This document shows, piece by piece, positions 50,406-59,072 of a DNA stretch of 64,000 bases. How positions within the stretch are numbered: position 1 is the first letter of the stretch; the number at the start of each line of letters is the position of its first letter. The notes beneath the pieces are model-generated. The model was not told the origin of the DNA. It worked only from the letters and a program-made list of their open reading frames with translations, and ran no database searches. Source of the DNA: UBA1227 sp045599345. GTDB taxonomy: Bacteria; Bacillota; Clostridia; Oscillospirales; Acutalibacteraceae. The stretch is from positions 30,586 to 94,585 of the forward strand of contig JAZRVV010000036.1 in assembly GCA_045599345.1 (NCBI GenBank), written 5' to 3'. Both the position numbers and the translations under genes were made by a program.

Positions 50406-50774
50406 GTGGTACAACAACAGAGTTACCTCAAGGTTGCCGACAATTCAGGCGCAAAAGAAATCATGTGCATTCGTGTGCTTGGAGGTACTGGCAGGAGGTA
50501 TGCCAATATAGGCGACGTCATCGTAGCATCAGTTAAGAAGGCTACACCAGGTGGCGGCGTTAAAAAGGGCGAAGTAGTAAAGGCAGTAGTAGTTAGAACA
50601 AAGAAGGGTGTTCGTCGTGACGACGGTACATACATCCGTTTTGATGAAAACGCTGCAGTTCTTATCCGTGAAGATAAGACACCAAGAGGAACACGTATTT
50701 TTGGACCTGTAGCACGTGAGCTTCGTGAAAAGGATTTCACAAAGATCTTGAGCCTTGCTCCAGAAGTACTTTAA
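50406..50774 (+). CDS. rplN: 50S ribosomal protein L14
   Basis: 122-residue L14, at the subunit interface and the binding site of RsfS encoded at 15443. GTG start after AAGGAGGG; VQQQSYLKVADNSGAKEI. C-terminal FGPVARELREKDFTKI is typical. Confidence 0.98.
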   Translation: MVQQQSYLKVADNSGAKEIMCIRVLGGTGRRYANIGDVIVASVKKATPGGGVKKGEVVKAVVVRTKKGVRRDDGTYIRFDENAAVLIREDKTPRGTRIFGPVARELREKDFTKILSLAPEVL

Positions 50775-50790
50775 TAGGAGGTGCTTGATA

Positions 50791-51111
50791 ATGAATAAAG
50801 TTCACGTTAAAACAGGTGATGAAGTTATCGTTATCAACGGTAAGTACCGTGGCCAGAAGGGCAAGGTACTTGAGGTTGCACCTTCTGAAGGCAAGATAAT
50901 TGTTGAAGGTATCAACATCATCACAAAGCATGTTAAGCCTCGCAAGATGGGCGAAGCTGGCGGACTTATCAAGGCAGAGAGTGCTCTCTATGCTGATAAG
51001 GTACAGCTTGTTTGCCCTAAGTGCGGCAAAGCTACTCGTGTTGGTCACGCGGTAGACAAGAATGGTAAAAAAGTACGCGTTTGCAAGAAGTGCGGCGCTC
51101 AGTTTGAATAA
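50791..51111 (+). CDS. rplX: 50S ribosomal protein L24
   Basis: 106-residue L24, an assembly-initiator protein with an N-terminal KOW domain (KTGDEVIVINGKYRGQKGKV). The C-terminal half has two CxxC pairs (CPKC ... CKKC), a possible zinc ribbon seen in many Firmicutes. ATG at 50791 fits TAGGAGGT. Confidence 0.97.
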   Translation: MNKVHVKTGDEVIVINGKYRGQKGKVLEVAPSEGKIIVEGINIITKHVKPRKMGEAGGLIKAESALYADKVQLVCPKCGKATRVGHAVDKNGKKVRVCKKCGAQFE

Positions 51112-51131
51112 GAAGGAGGGGGCTAAACCTT

Positions 51132-51671
51132 ATGGCAAGACTTAAAGAAATGTATACCAAAGAAGTAGCACCTGCTCTCATGAAGAAATTCGAATACAAG
51201 AGCGTTATGCAGATTCCAAAGCTTGACAAGATTGTTATCAACGTAGGTTGTGGCGAAGCTAAGGACAACGCTAAGGTAGTAGATGCTATTATCAGCGACC
51301 TTTCAATCATCACTGGTCAGAAGCCAGTTATTTGTAAGGCTAAGAAGTCAGTAGCTAACTTCAAACTCCGTGAAGGCATGGTAATCGGCGTTAAGGTTAC
51401 ACTTCGTGGCGAAAGAATGTACGAATTCCTCGACAGATTCTTCAACTTGGCACTCCCAAGAGTAAGAGACTTTAGAGGTATCAACCCAGACTCATTTGAT
51501 GGTCGTGGTAACTATTCAATGGGTGTTAAGGAACAGCTTATCTTCCCAGAAATCGAATACGACAAGATTGACGCTATTCGTGGTATGGATATCTGTTTCG
51601 TAACAACAGCAAACACAGACGAAGAAGCAAGAGAGCTCCTCTCACTCATGGGCGCTCCATTTGCTAGATAA
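51132..51671 (+). CDS. rplE: 50S ribosomal protein L5
   Basis: 179-residue L5, binding 5S rRNA in the central protuberance. Contains KIVINVGCGEAKDNAK and ALPRVRDFRGINPDSFDGRG. GAAGGAGGGGG upstream. Confidence 0.98.
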   Translation: MARLKEMYTKEVAPALMKKFEYKSVMQIPKLDKIVINVGCGEAKDNAKVVDAIISDLSIITGQKPVICKAKKSVANFKLREGMVIGVKVTLRGERMYEFLDRFFNLALPRVRDFRGINPDSFDGRGNYSMGVKEQLIFPEIEYDKIDAIRGMDICFVTTANTDEEARELLSLMGAPFAR

Positions 51672-51684
51672 GGAGGGAAGACAC

Positions 51685-51870
51685 GTGGCTAAAAAATCAA
51701 TGAAGGTTAAGCAGGCTCGTCCAGCTAAATATTCAACAAGAGAGTACAACAGATGTAAGATTTGTGGTAGACCACATGCCTACCTCAGAAAATATGGCGT
51801 ATGCCGTATTTGTTTTAGAGAGCTTGCTCACAAGGGCCAGATTCCTGGCGTTAAGAAAGCAAGCTGGTAA
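51685..51870 (+). CDS. rpsN: 30S ribosomal protein S14, zinc-binding type Z
   Basis: 61-residue short S14 with two zinc-binding pairs, CKIC and CRIC. GTG start at 51685 after AAGGAGGG. The short zinc form is the housekeeping form in most Firmicutes; a zinc-free long paralogue, if any, is outside the window. Confidence 0.97.
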   Translation: MAKKSMKVKQARPAKYSTREYNRCKICGRPHAYLRKYGVCRICFRELAHKGQIPGVKKASW

Positions 51871-51901
51871 TTTGAGCAATAACTAAAGGAGGGAAATGCA
51901 A

Positions 51902-52300
51902 ATGCAGATTACAGATTCAGTAGCAGATATGCTCACAAGAATTAGAAATGCTAATGCAGCTAAACACGATTCAGTTAAAGTTCCCGCATCTAACATGAAG
52001 AAAGCTATTGCTCAGATTCTTGTAGATGAGGGCTATATAAAGAGCTTTACTGTTGAAGAAGATGGTAAGCAGGGTATGATCGAAATCGTACTCAAGTATG
52101 GCGAAAACAAGTCACCAGTTATCACTGGTCTTAAGAGAGTATCAAAGCCAGGTCTTAGAATTTACACTGACTGTGAAAACATGCCAAAGGTAATGAAGGG
52201 TCTCGGTATTGCTATCCTCTCAACATCAAAAGGTATTATGACAGATAAGGAAGCTCGCAAGGCTCACGTAGGCGGCGAGGTTCTCGCATTCATCTGGTAA
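51902..52300 (+). CDS. rpsH: 30S ribosomal protein S8
   Basis: 132-residue S8, a primary 16S-binding protein and translational regulator of the spc operon in E. coli. The ATG at 51902 (MQITDSVADMLTRIRNANAA) is preferred: AAAGGAGGG at 51885-51893 is only 2 nt from an ATG at 51896 but 8 nt from this one. Confidence 0.97.
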   Translation: MQITDSVADMLTRIRNANAAKHDSVKVPASNMKKAIAQILVDEGYIKSFTVEEDGKQGMIEIVLKYGENKSPVITGLKRVSKPGLRIYTDCENMPKVMKGLGIAILSTSKGIMTDKEARKAHVGGEVLAFIW

Positions 52301-52313
52301 GGAGGTAACAGGT

Positions 52314-52853
52314 ATGTCACGTATAGGCAATGCGCCAATCGTAATTCCTGCCGGCGTAGAAGTTAAGCTCGACGGCAACACTGTTACTGTAAAGGGCCCA
52401 AAGGGTGAACTTACTAGAACAGTGCATCAGAACATGAAGGTAGAAATCGAGGGTGCCGAGATTAAGGTTACTCGTCCAAACGATGAGAAAGAAAATCGTT
52501 CACTTCATGGTCTTACAAGAACTCTTATTGCTAACATGGTTGAGGGCGTTACAAACGGTTACTCAAAGCAGCTTGAGGTTAACGGTGTTGGTTACCGTTC
52601 TTCAGTAGAAGGCAACAAGCTTGTTCTTAACATCGGTTATTCACATCCTGTAGAAATGATCTTCCCAGAAGGCGTTAAGGCAGAGGTAAACGATAAGGTT
52701 ATCACAATCTCTGGTATTGACAAGCAGAAGGTTGGTCAGTTCGCAGCAGAAGTACGTGAAAAGCGTCCACCTGAGCCATATAAGGGCAAGGGCATTAAGT
52801 ACATGGACGAACATATCCGCCGTAAAGAAGGCAAAGCCGGTAAAGGCGCATAA
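52314..52853 (+). CDS. rplF: 50S ribosomal protein L6
   Basis: 179-residue L6, next to the sarcin-ricin loop. Begins SRIGNAPIVIPAGVEVKLDG; C-terminal signature PEPYKGKGIKYMDEHIRRKE. Confidence 0.98.
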   Translation: MSRIGNAPIVIPAGVEVKLDGNTVTVKGPKGELTRTVHQNMKVEIEGAEIKVTRPNDEKENRSLHGLTRTLIANMVEGVTNGYSKQLEVNGVGYRSSVEGNKLVLNIGYSHPVEMIFPEGVKAEVNDKVITISGIDKQKVGQFAAEVREKRPPEPYKGKGIKYMDEHIRRKEGKAGKGA

Positions 52854-52877
52854 TAAGAGAAGGAGTGAAATTAAATT

Positions 52878-53237
52878 ATGGTTAATAAGGCAGATTCAAA
52901 TAAAGCTCGTCTTAAGCGTCATAAGAGAGTACGCGGAAAAATTTCTGGTACAGCTTCACGCCCACGTCTTTGCGTTTACCGCTCACTTGACAACATCTAC
53001 GCACAGATTATTGATGACGTAGCTGGTGTGACTCTTTGCAGCGCTTCTACAAACGAGAAGAGCTTCAAGAAGTACGGTGGAAACAAGGACGCAGCAAAGG
53101 AACTTGGTAAGATCCTTGCTGAGCGTGCACTTAAGAAGAACATTGAAGAAGTAGTTTTTGATCGTGGTGGCTACGTTTATCATGGTCGTGTAGCAGAACT
53201 TGCTGATGGTGCCCGTGAGGGTGGCCTCAAGTTCTAA
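52878..53237 (+). CDS. rplR: 50S ribosomal protein L18
   Basis: 119-residue L18, binding 5S rRNA with L5. Contains RHKRVRGKISGTASRPRL and YHGRVAELADGAREGGLKF at the C-terminus. Confidence 0.98.
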   Translation: MVNKADSNKARLKRHKRVRGKISGTASRPRLCVYRSLDNIYAQIIDDVAGVTLCSASTNEKSFKKYGGNKDAAKELGKILAERALKKNIEEVVFDRGGYVYHGRVAELADGAREGGLKF

Positions 53238-53259
53238 TAATGGTAAGGAGGAAAAACTT

Positions 53260-53763
53260 TTGGCTAGTAAAATAGATGCTTCTAATTTAGAGTTACAAGA
53301 GAGAGTCATTACCATTAACCGTGTATCAAAGACAGTTAAAGGTGGACGTATCTATAAGTTTGCAGCTTTAGTAGTTGTTGGTGACGGCAACGGCATCGTA
53401 GGCTTCGGCATTGGTAAGTCAGGCGAAGTTCCAGATGCTATCCGCAAGGGTATTGAAGATGCAAAGAAGAACTTGATTAAGGTATCTCTTAAGGGTACAA
53501 CAATCCCTCATGAGATTACTGGTAAGTACGGCGCTGGCGTTGTACTTCTTAAGCCAGCTGCACCAGGTACTGGTGTCATTGCTGGTGGTCCTGTTCGTGC
53601 TGTTGTAGAGACAGTTGGTATCAAGGACATTCGTTCAAAGGCACTTCGTTCTAACAATCCTTGCAACGTTGTAAGGGCTACAATTGATGGACTTTCAAAG
53701 CTCCGCAATGTAGAAGAAGTTGCTGAAATCCGCGGCAAATCCGCTAAAGAGATTTTAGGTTAA
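53260..53763 (+). CDS. rpsE: 30S ribosomal protein S5
   Basis: 167-residue S5, involved in decoding accuracy and mRNA helicase activity of the ribosome. Starts with TTG at 53260, 7 nt after TAAGGAGGA; upstream in-frame ATG codons lie inside rplR and lack a ribosome-binding site. Core ERVITINRVSKTVKGGRI and GFGIGKSGEVPDAIRKG are typical. Confidence 0.95.
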   Translation: MASKIDASNLELQERVITINRVSKTVKGGRIYKFAALVVVGDGNGIVGFGIGKSGEVPDAIRKGIEDAKKNLIKVSLKGTTIPHEITGKYGAGVVLLKPAAPGTGVIAGGPVRAVVETVGIKDIRSKALRSNNPCNVVRATIDGLSKLRNVEEVAEIRGKSAKEILG

Positions 53764-53778
53764 GGAGGGCGGTTCAAA

Positions 53779-53973
53779 ATGGCAAAAACATCAGTTGAAA
53801 CTGTTGAAGTAAAGCTCACAAAGAGCCTCATCGGCAGCAAGAAAGACCAGATTGCTACCGCTTACTCACTTGGTCTTCATAAGATTGGCGATGTTTCAAC
53901 ACAGCCAGACAATGCTCAGACACAGGGTAAGATCAGAAAGATCTCTCACCTTATCACAGTTACAAAGGCTTAA
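53779..53973 (+). CDS. rpmD: 50S ribosomal protein L30
   Basis: 64-residue L30. Contains VKLTKSLIGSKKDQIATAYS and LGLHKIGDV. AAGGAGGGCGG upstream. Confidence 0.97.
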   Translation: MAKTSVETVEVKLTKSLIGSKKDQIATAYSLGLHKIGDVSTQPDNAQTQGKIRKISHLITVTKA

Positions 53974-53990
53974 TCGGAGGTAATGGTATT

Positions 53991-54434
53991 ATGAAATTAC
54001 ATGAACTCACACCTGCCGCTGGTTCTAAGAAGGACGTTAAGCGCATAGGTAGAGGCCCAGCCTCTGGCCAGGGTAAAACTGCTGGTAAGGGTCATAAGGG
54101 TCAGCTCGCAAGAGCAGGTAAAGGACAGCGTCCAGGTTTTGAAGGTGGACAGATGCCTTTACAGAGAAGACTTCCAAAGAGAGGCTTCAACAACATATTT
54201 GCAAAAGAAATCGTTACAGTTAACGTTTCCGATCTTGAAAGATGCTTCAAGTCAGGTGCAACAGTAGATGCAGCTGCTCTTATCGAAGCAGGTCTTATCA
54301 AGAAGGAAAAAGACGGTATCAAGGTACTTGGTAACGGTGAAATCAAGAAGAAACTTAATGTTAAGGTAAACGCTTATTCAGAGGCTGCAAAGGCAAAAAT
54401 AGAAGCAGCCGGCGGAAAGGCAGAGGTGGTTTAA
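53991..54434 (+). CDS. rplO: 50S ribosomal protein L15
   Basis: 147-residue L15, an assembly protein. The glycine-rich RIGRGPASGQGKTAGKGHKG and FEGGQMPLQRRLPKRGF are diagnostic. Ends 1 nt before secY. Confidence 0.98.
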   Translation: MKLHELTPAAGSKKDVKRIGRGPASGQGKTAGKGHKGQLARAGKGQRPGFEGGQMPLQRRLPKRGFNNIFAKEIVTVNVSDLERCFKSGATVDAAALIEAGLIKKEKDGIKVLGNGEIKKKLNVKVNAYSEAAKAKIEAAGGKAEVV

Positions 54435-54435
54435 A

Positions 54436-55761
54436 ATGTTGCAGACTCTTCTCAACGCTTTTAAAGTACCAGACCTTAGAAAAAAGATGCTCTTCACAGC
54501 ACTTATTCTTCTCCTTTTTAGATTAGGTGCTGCAATCCCAGTTCCATTCACTGCTGCAGCAGGCGGTATCATCCAAGATACAGCTGGTTCAAACTTTATG
54601 AACTACCTCAGCATGATGACTGGCGATGCGTTCAATTATGGTACATTGTTTGCAATGTCAATCACACCATACATTAACTCATCAATTATTATTCAGCTTT
54701 TAACAGTTGCTATTCCAGCACTTGAAAACCTCGCAAAAGAGGGCGAAGAAGGCAAGAAAAAGATTAGCTTTATCACAAGAATTGGTGCAATCATCATTGC
54801 GATTTTGCAGTCAACAGCTTACTTCTTCTATCTTAGAAGCGGCAACTATATAACAACAGCTGCAGACGGCACACCTTTCACAGGCGCTTCTGCTGTACTT
54901 CAGGCTCTTGTTATTATCATGGTTTTGACAGCTGGCGCATGTCTCCTCATGTGGATGGGCGAGTCTATCAACCAGAGAGGCATAGGCAACGGTATTTCAA
55001 TGATACTTTTCGCAGGTATCGTTTCACGTATTCCAACTACTATTACATATATATTTGGATACTTCTCATACGGCGGACTTTACTATTTGTTTGCACCACT
55101 CGCACTCATCATTATGATTGGTCTTGTAGTGTTCATAGTATGGATCGACAACTCAGAGAGAAGACTTCCAGTAGCATATGCAAAGCGTGTAGTAGGACGT
55201 AAGATGTATGGCGGTCAAAACACACATATGCCTATCAAGGTTAATATGTCAGGCGTTATGCCAATCATCTTTGCAAGTTCAATTCTTTCTCTCCCACCTA
55301 CAATTCAGATGTTCTTTGGAGCAAGAATTCAAAAGGGTAGTGGACTTGAGAAATTCTTTAACTTGTTCAACTCAACCAACTGGTTCTATGGATTGATTTA
55401 CTTCATTCTCATTATCTTGTTCGCTTATTTCTATGCTACTATTCAGTACAACCCAATAGAGATGGCTAACAATTTGAGAAAGAACAGCGGTTCAATTCCT
55501 GGCATCAGACCTGGTAAGCCAACCTCAGATTATATTGCTAAGGTTCTTTCAAGAATCACATTGCTCGGCGCTCTTCTTATAAGCGTTGTTGCAATTCTTC
55601 CAATCGTATTCTCACAGATCACATCACTTTGTTGCCCACAGGCAATGAACTTGTCCCTTGGTGGTACATCAGTTATCATCTTGGTTGGTGTAGCTCTTGA
55701 GACAGTACGTCAGCTTGAATCTCAGATGATGATGCGTCATTATAAGGGATTCCTTGATTAA
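54436..55761 (+). CDS. secY: Preprotein translocase subunit SecY
   Basis: 441-residue channel subunit of the Sec translocon with ten transmembrane helices. Begins LQTLLNAFKVPDLRKKM; QRGIGNGISMILFAGI near residue 180 and EMANNLRKNSGSIPGIRPG near 340 are family hallmarks. It works with FtsY (11898) in membrane protein insertion. Confidence 0.98.
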   Translation: MLQTLLNAFKVPDLRKKMLFTALILLLFRLGAAIPVPFTAAAGGIIQDTAGSNFMNYLSMMTGDAFNYGTLFAMSITPYINSSIIIQLLTVAIPALENLAKEGEEGKKKISFITRIGAIIIAILQSTAYFFYLRSGNYITTAADGTPFTGASAVLQALVIIMVLTAGACLLMWMGESINQRGIGNGISMILFAGIVSRIPTTITYIFGYFSYGGLYYLFAPLALIIMIGLVVFIVWIDNSERRLPVAYAKRVVGRKMYGGQNTHMPIKVNMSGVMPIIFASSILSLPPTIQMFFGARIQKGSGLEKFFNLFNSTNWFYGLIYFILIILFAYFYATIQYNPIEMANNLRKNSGSIPGIRPGKPTSDYIAKVLSRITLLGALLISVVAILPIVFSQITSLCCPQAMNLSLGGTSVIILVGVALETVRQLESQMMMRHYKGFLD

Positions 55762-55780
55762 GACCCAGGAGGGAACTTTT

Positions 55781-56413
55781 ATGAATATAATTTTTCTTGG
55801 CGCCCCAGGCGCAGGTAAAGGTACACAGGCAGAAATAATTGCTGAAAAGTACAATATCCCAACAATTTCAACAGGCAACATCATTCGTGAAGCTTTAAAG
55901 AACGGCACAGAGATGGGCCTTAAGGCTAAAGCTTACACAGAGGCTGGCCAGCTTGTTCCTGATGAAGTTGTAATAGGTATAATTAAGGAGAGACTTGCAA
56001 AGGGTGACTGTGAAAACGGTTTCATTCTTGACGGTTTCCCAAGAACAATTCCTCAGGCTGAAGCTCTCGATGCAATGGGAATCATTATTGACAAAGTTGT
56101 TGATATTGAAGTTCCTGATGAAGCTATCGCTGAGCGTATGACAGGTCGTAGAGTTTGCCCAGATTGTGGCGCTTCTTACCACCTTGTTAACAAGAAGCCA
56201 GTAAAGGAAGGCATCTGCGACGCTTGTGGCGCTGCCCTTATTCAGCGTAAGGACGACGCTCCAGAGACAGTAGCAGACAGACTCAAGGTTTACCACGATC
56301 AGACAGAGCCACTTAAGGGCTACTATGAGAAGACAGGTAAGCTTGAGATCGTAGAAGGACTTGGCAGCGTTGCTGATATTACAGCACGCGTAATCAAGGC
56401 TTTAGAGGACTAA
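55781..56413 (+). CDS. adk: Adenylate kinase, zinc-type lid
   Basis: 210-residue adenylate kinase interconverting ATP, AMP and ADP. P-loop GAPGAGKGT at residues 7-15, DGFPRT near 86. The lid holds CPDCGASYHL and CDACG, a four-cysteine zinc site of Gram-positive enzymes. ATG at 55781 fits AGGAGGG; an in-frame ATG at 55754 overlaps secY. Confidence 0.98.
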   Translation: MNIIFLGAPGAGKGTQAEIIAEKYNIPTISTGNIIREALKNGTEMGLKAKAYTEAGQLVPDEVVIGIIKERLAKGDCENGFILDGFPRTIPQAEALDAMGIIIDKVVDIEVPDEAIAERMTGRRVCPDCGASYHLVNKKPVKEGICDACGAALIQRKDDAPETVADRLKVYHDQTEPLKGYYEKTGKLEIVEGLGSVADITARVIKALED

Positions 56414-56416
56414 TAC

Positions 56417-57166
56417 ATGATAGTGCTTAAAACATCTCGCGAACTTGAATTAATGCGCGAAGCATGTAAAATTTCTGCACAAGCGCTAGAGGTTGCTGGA
56501 CAGGCAGTAAAGCCGGGTATCTCAACATGGGAGATCGACAAAATTGCCTATGATTTCATAAAGAAACAGGGAGCAGAACCCAACTTCCTTGGTCTTTATG
56601 GATTTCCAGGAACCGCATGTATTTCCATAAACGACGAGGTTATTCATGGAATACCAAGTAAAAACCGTATCCTAAAGGACGGCGACATTGTCTCAATTGA
56701 CCTTGGCGCAAAAATTCATGGATTTAACGGTGACAACGCGGCAACATTTGCTGTAGGCACAATTAGTGCCGAGGCTCAGCGTTTGCTTGATACCACTCGT
56801 GAATCTCTCTACGAGGGTATCAAGGCGGCTGTCGCTGGTGGGCGCGTTGGTGACATTGGTCATGCAGTGCAAGAGTACTGCGAAAGTCGTGGATTCGGTG
56901 TCGTTCGTGAATACGAAGGACATGGAGTAGGCGCGAAACTTCATGAAGACCCCGGCGTACCAAATTTCGGTACAGCCGGCAGAGGCATAAGACTTCTTCC
57001 GGGAATGACAATTGCTATTGAGCCTATGATCACAGAGGGCACATACAAAATTAAGCAATTGCCGGACGGATGGACAGTCAAGACAGCCGATGGTAAACTC
57101 GCTGCCCACTTTGAACACACAATAGCTATCACAGACAATGGTCCAGTGATACTAACCCAGGTTTAA
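56417..57166 (+). CDS. map: Methionine aminopeptidase type I
   Basis: 249-residue M24 metallopeptidase removing the initiator Met. Metal ligands lie in SIDLGAKIHGFNGDNAATF, YEGHGVGAKLHEDPG, IAIEPM and FEHTIAI. 3 nt after adk. No KOW-domain protein gene sits between map and infA, unlike in some Clostridia. Confidence 0.97.
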   Translation: MIVLKTSRELELMREACKISAQALEVAGQAVKPGISTWEIDKIAYDFIKKQGAEPNFLGLYGFPGTACISINDEVIHGIPSKNRILKDGDIVSIDLGAKIHGFNGDNAATFAVGTISAEAQRLLDTTRESLYEGIKAAVAGGRVGDIGHAVQEYCESRGFGVVREYEGHGVGAKLHEDPGVPNFGTAGRGIRLLPGMTIAIEPMITEGTYKIKQLPDGWTVKTADGKLAAHFEHTIAITDNGPVILTQV

Positions 57167-57191
57167 GTGGCGAAAAGTTGGAGGTTAAAAT

Positions 57192-57410
57192 ATGTCAAAG
57201 CAGGATATGATCGAAATCGAAGGTACTGTTATTGAGGCATTACCAAACGCTATGTTCCAGGTAGAACTCGAAAACGGTCACCAGATACTTGCCCACATCT
57301 CTGGTAAGCTTCGTATGAACTACATACGTATTCTTCCAGGTGATAAGGTAACAGTAGAAATGTCGCCATACGACTTATCAAGAGGTCGTATTACATGGCG
57401 CTCAAAGTAA
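57192..57410 (+). CDS. infA: Translation initiation factor IF-1
   Basis: 72-residue IF-1, an OB-fold protein blocking the A site during initiation. SKQDMIEIEGTVIEALPNAM and HISGKLRMNYIRILPGDKV are diagnostic. GGAGG at 57180-57184. Confidence 0.98.
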   Translation: MSKQDMIEIEGTVIEALPNAMFQVELENGHQILAHISGKLRMNYIRILPGDKVTVEMSPYDLSRGRITWRSK

Positions 57411-57440
57411 GAATTAATAATAACTTAGGAGGTAACACAA

Positions 57441-57554
57441 ATGAAAGTCAGACCTTCTGTAAAGAAAATGTGCGATAAGTGCAAGATAATTAAGCGTAAC
57501 GGTAAAGTTATGGTTATCTGCGAAAATCCAAAGCACAAACAACGCCAGGGCTAA
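57441..57554 (+). CDS. rpmJ: 50S ribosomal protein L36, zinc form
   Basis: 37-residue L36 (MKVRPSVKKMCDKCKIIKRN...). It is the zinc-binding form: CDKC followed by a Cys and His (CENPKH). TTAGGAGG at 57425-57432. Confidence 0.98.
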   Translation: MKVRPSVKKMCDKCKIIKRNGKVMVICENPKHKQRQG

Positions 57555-57586
57555 TTAAGCCCATATCATTTTAAGGAGGCACACAA

Positions 57587-57955
57587 ATGGCTCGTATTTC
57601 AGGTGTAGATTTACCAAGAGATAAGAGAATAGAAGTTGCCCTTACCTACATTTATGGTATTGGTCAGAAGACAGCAAAAGATATCATTGCTGCCACAGGC
57701 GTAAATCCTGACACAAGAGTTAAGGATTTAACTGAAGACGACGTAGCAAAGCTTCGTGAGTACATTGACCACAACCTTAAAGTAGAGGGTGACCTTCGAA
57801 GAGAGACAGCTCTTGAAATCAAGAGACTTGTTGAAATCGGTTGCTACCGTGGTGTTCGTCATAGAAAGGGCCTTCCAGTAAGAGGTCAGCGTTCTAAGAC
57901 AAATGCTCGTACACGCAAGGGTCCAAAGAGAACCGTTGCAAACAAGAAGAAGTAA
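57587..57955 (+). CDS. rpsM: 30S ribosomal protein S13
   Basis: 122-residue S13, in the small-subunit head contacting P-site tRNA. ARISGVDLPRDKRIEVALTY and GQRSKTNARTRKGPKRT are typical. Confidence 0.98.
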   Translation: MARISGVDLPRDKRIEVALTYIYGIGQKTAKDIIAATGVNPDTRVKDLTEDDVAKLREYIDHNLKVEGDLRRETALEIKRLVEIGCYRGVRHRKGLPVRGQRSKTNARTRKGPKRTVANKKK

Positions 57956-57971
57956 TTAGGGAGGGGTACAA

Positions 57972-58376
57972 TTGGCTACTAAAGGTGCAAAGAAAACCAC
58001 AGCCACACGTAGACGTCGTGACCGCAAGAATATTGACCGCGGTGCGGCACATATCCAATCCACTTTCAACAATACAATCGTTACTATAACTGATACACAG
58101 GGTAACGCAGTATCATGGGCTTCAGCTGGTGAGATGGGCTTCAGAGGTTCTAAGAAGTCTACTCCATTTGCTGCTCAGACAGCAGCAGAAGTTGCTGCTA
58201 AGACAGCAGTTGACCAGGGCATGAAGACTGTTGAAGTATATGTTAAGGGACCAGGCGCTGGTCGTGAAGCAGCTATCCGCGCATTGCAGACAGCTGGTCT
58301 TGAAGTAACATCAATCAAGGACGTTACTCCAATTCCTCACAACGGTTGCCGTCCACCAAAGAGAAGACGCGTTTAA
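57972..58376 (+). CDS. rpsK: 30S ribosomal protein S11
   Basis: 134-residue S11, lining the mRNA exit path. TTG start at 57972 after GGGAGGGG; no in-frame ATG nearby. GAAHIQSTFNNTIVTITD and PHNGCRPPKRRRV are diagnostic. Confidence 0.97.
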   Translation: MATKGAKKTTATRRRRDRKNIDRGAAHIQSTFNNTIVTITDTQGNAVSWASAGEMGFRGSKKSTPFAAQTAAEVAAKTAVDQGMKTVEVYVKGPGAGREAAIRALQTAGLEVTSIKDVTPIPHNGCRPPKRRRV

Positions 58377-58393
58377 TTTAGGAGGAAAAAATT

Positions 58394-59014
58394 ATGTCAA
58401 GATATACCGGTGCGGTTTGTAAGCAGTGCCGTCGTGAGGGCAAGAAGCTTTTCCTCAAGGGCGACAGATGCTATACAGGTAAGTGCGCTCTCGAGCGTCG
58501 CTCATATGCCCCAGGTCAGCATGGCCAGGGCCGCAAGAAGAGTTCAGAATACGGTATCCAGCTTCGCACAAAGCAGCAGGCTCGTAGATACTATGGTATT
58601 CAGGAAAGTCAGTTCCACAAGTACTTCCTTATGGCTGAAAAGCAGGAAGGTATGACAGGTGAGAACTTACTTAGAATCTGTGAAAGCCGTCTTGATAACG
58701 TTGTATATTTGCTCGGCTTTGCTAGCTCACGCCAGCAGGCTCGTCAGCTTGTAGTACATGGTCACTTCAAGGTAAACGGCAAGAAGTGTGATATCCCATC
58801 ATATCTTCTTAAAGCAGGTGACACAGTATCAATCAAGGAGAAGAGTGCTGATACAGAAAGCTTCAAGGTTATTCTCGAAGCTAATGGTTCAAGACCAGTA
58901 CCAACATGGCTCGAAAAGAAAGACAACAGCGGTAAGGTTATTACCCTTCCAGAGCGCGAGCAGATCGCAGCTCCTGTTGAAGAGCACTACATCGTTGAGT
59001 TCTACTCCAAATAA
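58394..59014 (+). CDS. rpsD: 30S ribosomal protein S4, zinc-binding form
   Basis: 206-residue S4, first assembly protein of 30S, with an S4 RNA-binding domain near residues 95-155. The N-terminus keeps four cysteines (CKQC ... C ... C, residues 9-33), as in zinc-containing S4. C-terminus ends HYIVEFYSK. Confidence 0.98.
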   Translation: MSRYTGAVCKQCRREGKKLFLKGDRCYTGKCALERRSYAPGQHGQGRKKSSEYGIQLRTKQQARRYYGIQESQFHKYFLMAEKQEGMTGENLLRICESRLDNVVYLLGFASSRQQARQLVVHGHFKVNGKKCDIPSYLLKAGDTVSIKEKSADTESFKVILEANGSRPVPTWLEKKDNSGKVITLPEREQIAAPVEEHYIVEFYSK

Positions 59015-59072
59015 TGCCGCATAAACTTACAATTTAATATGCGACATCACAATTATCTAAGGAGGGTTTTGA

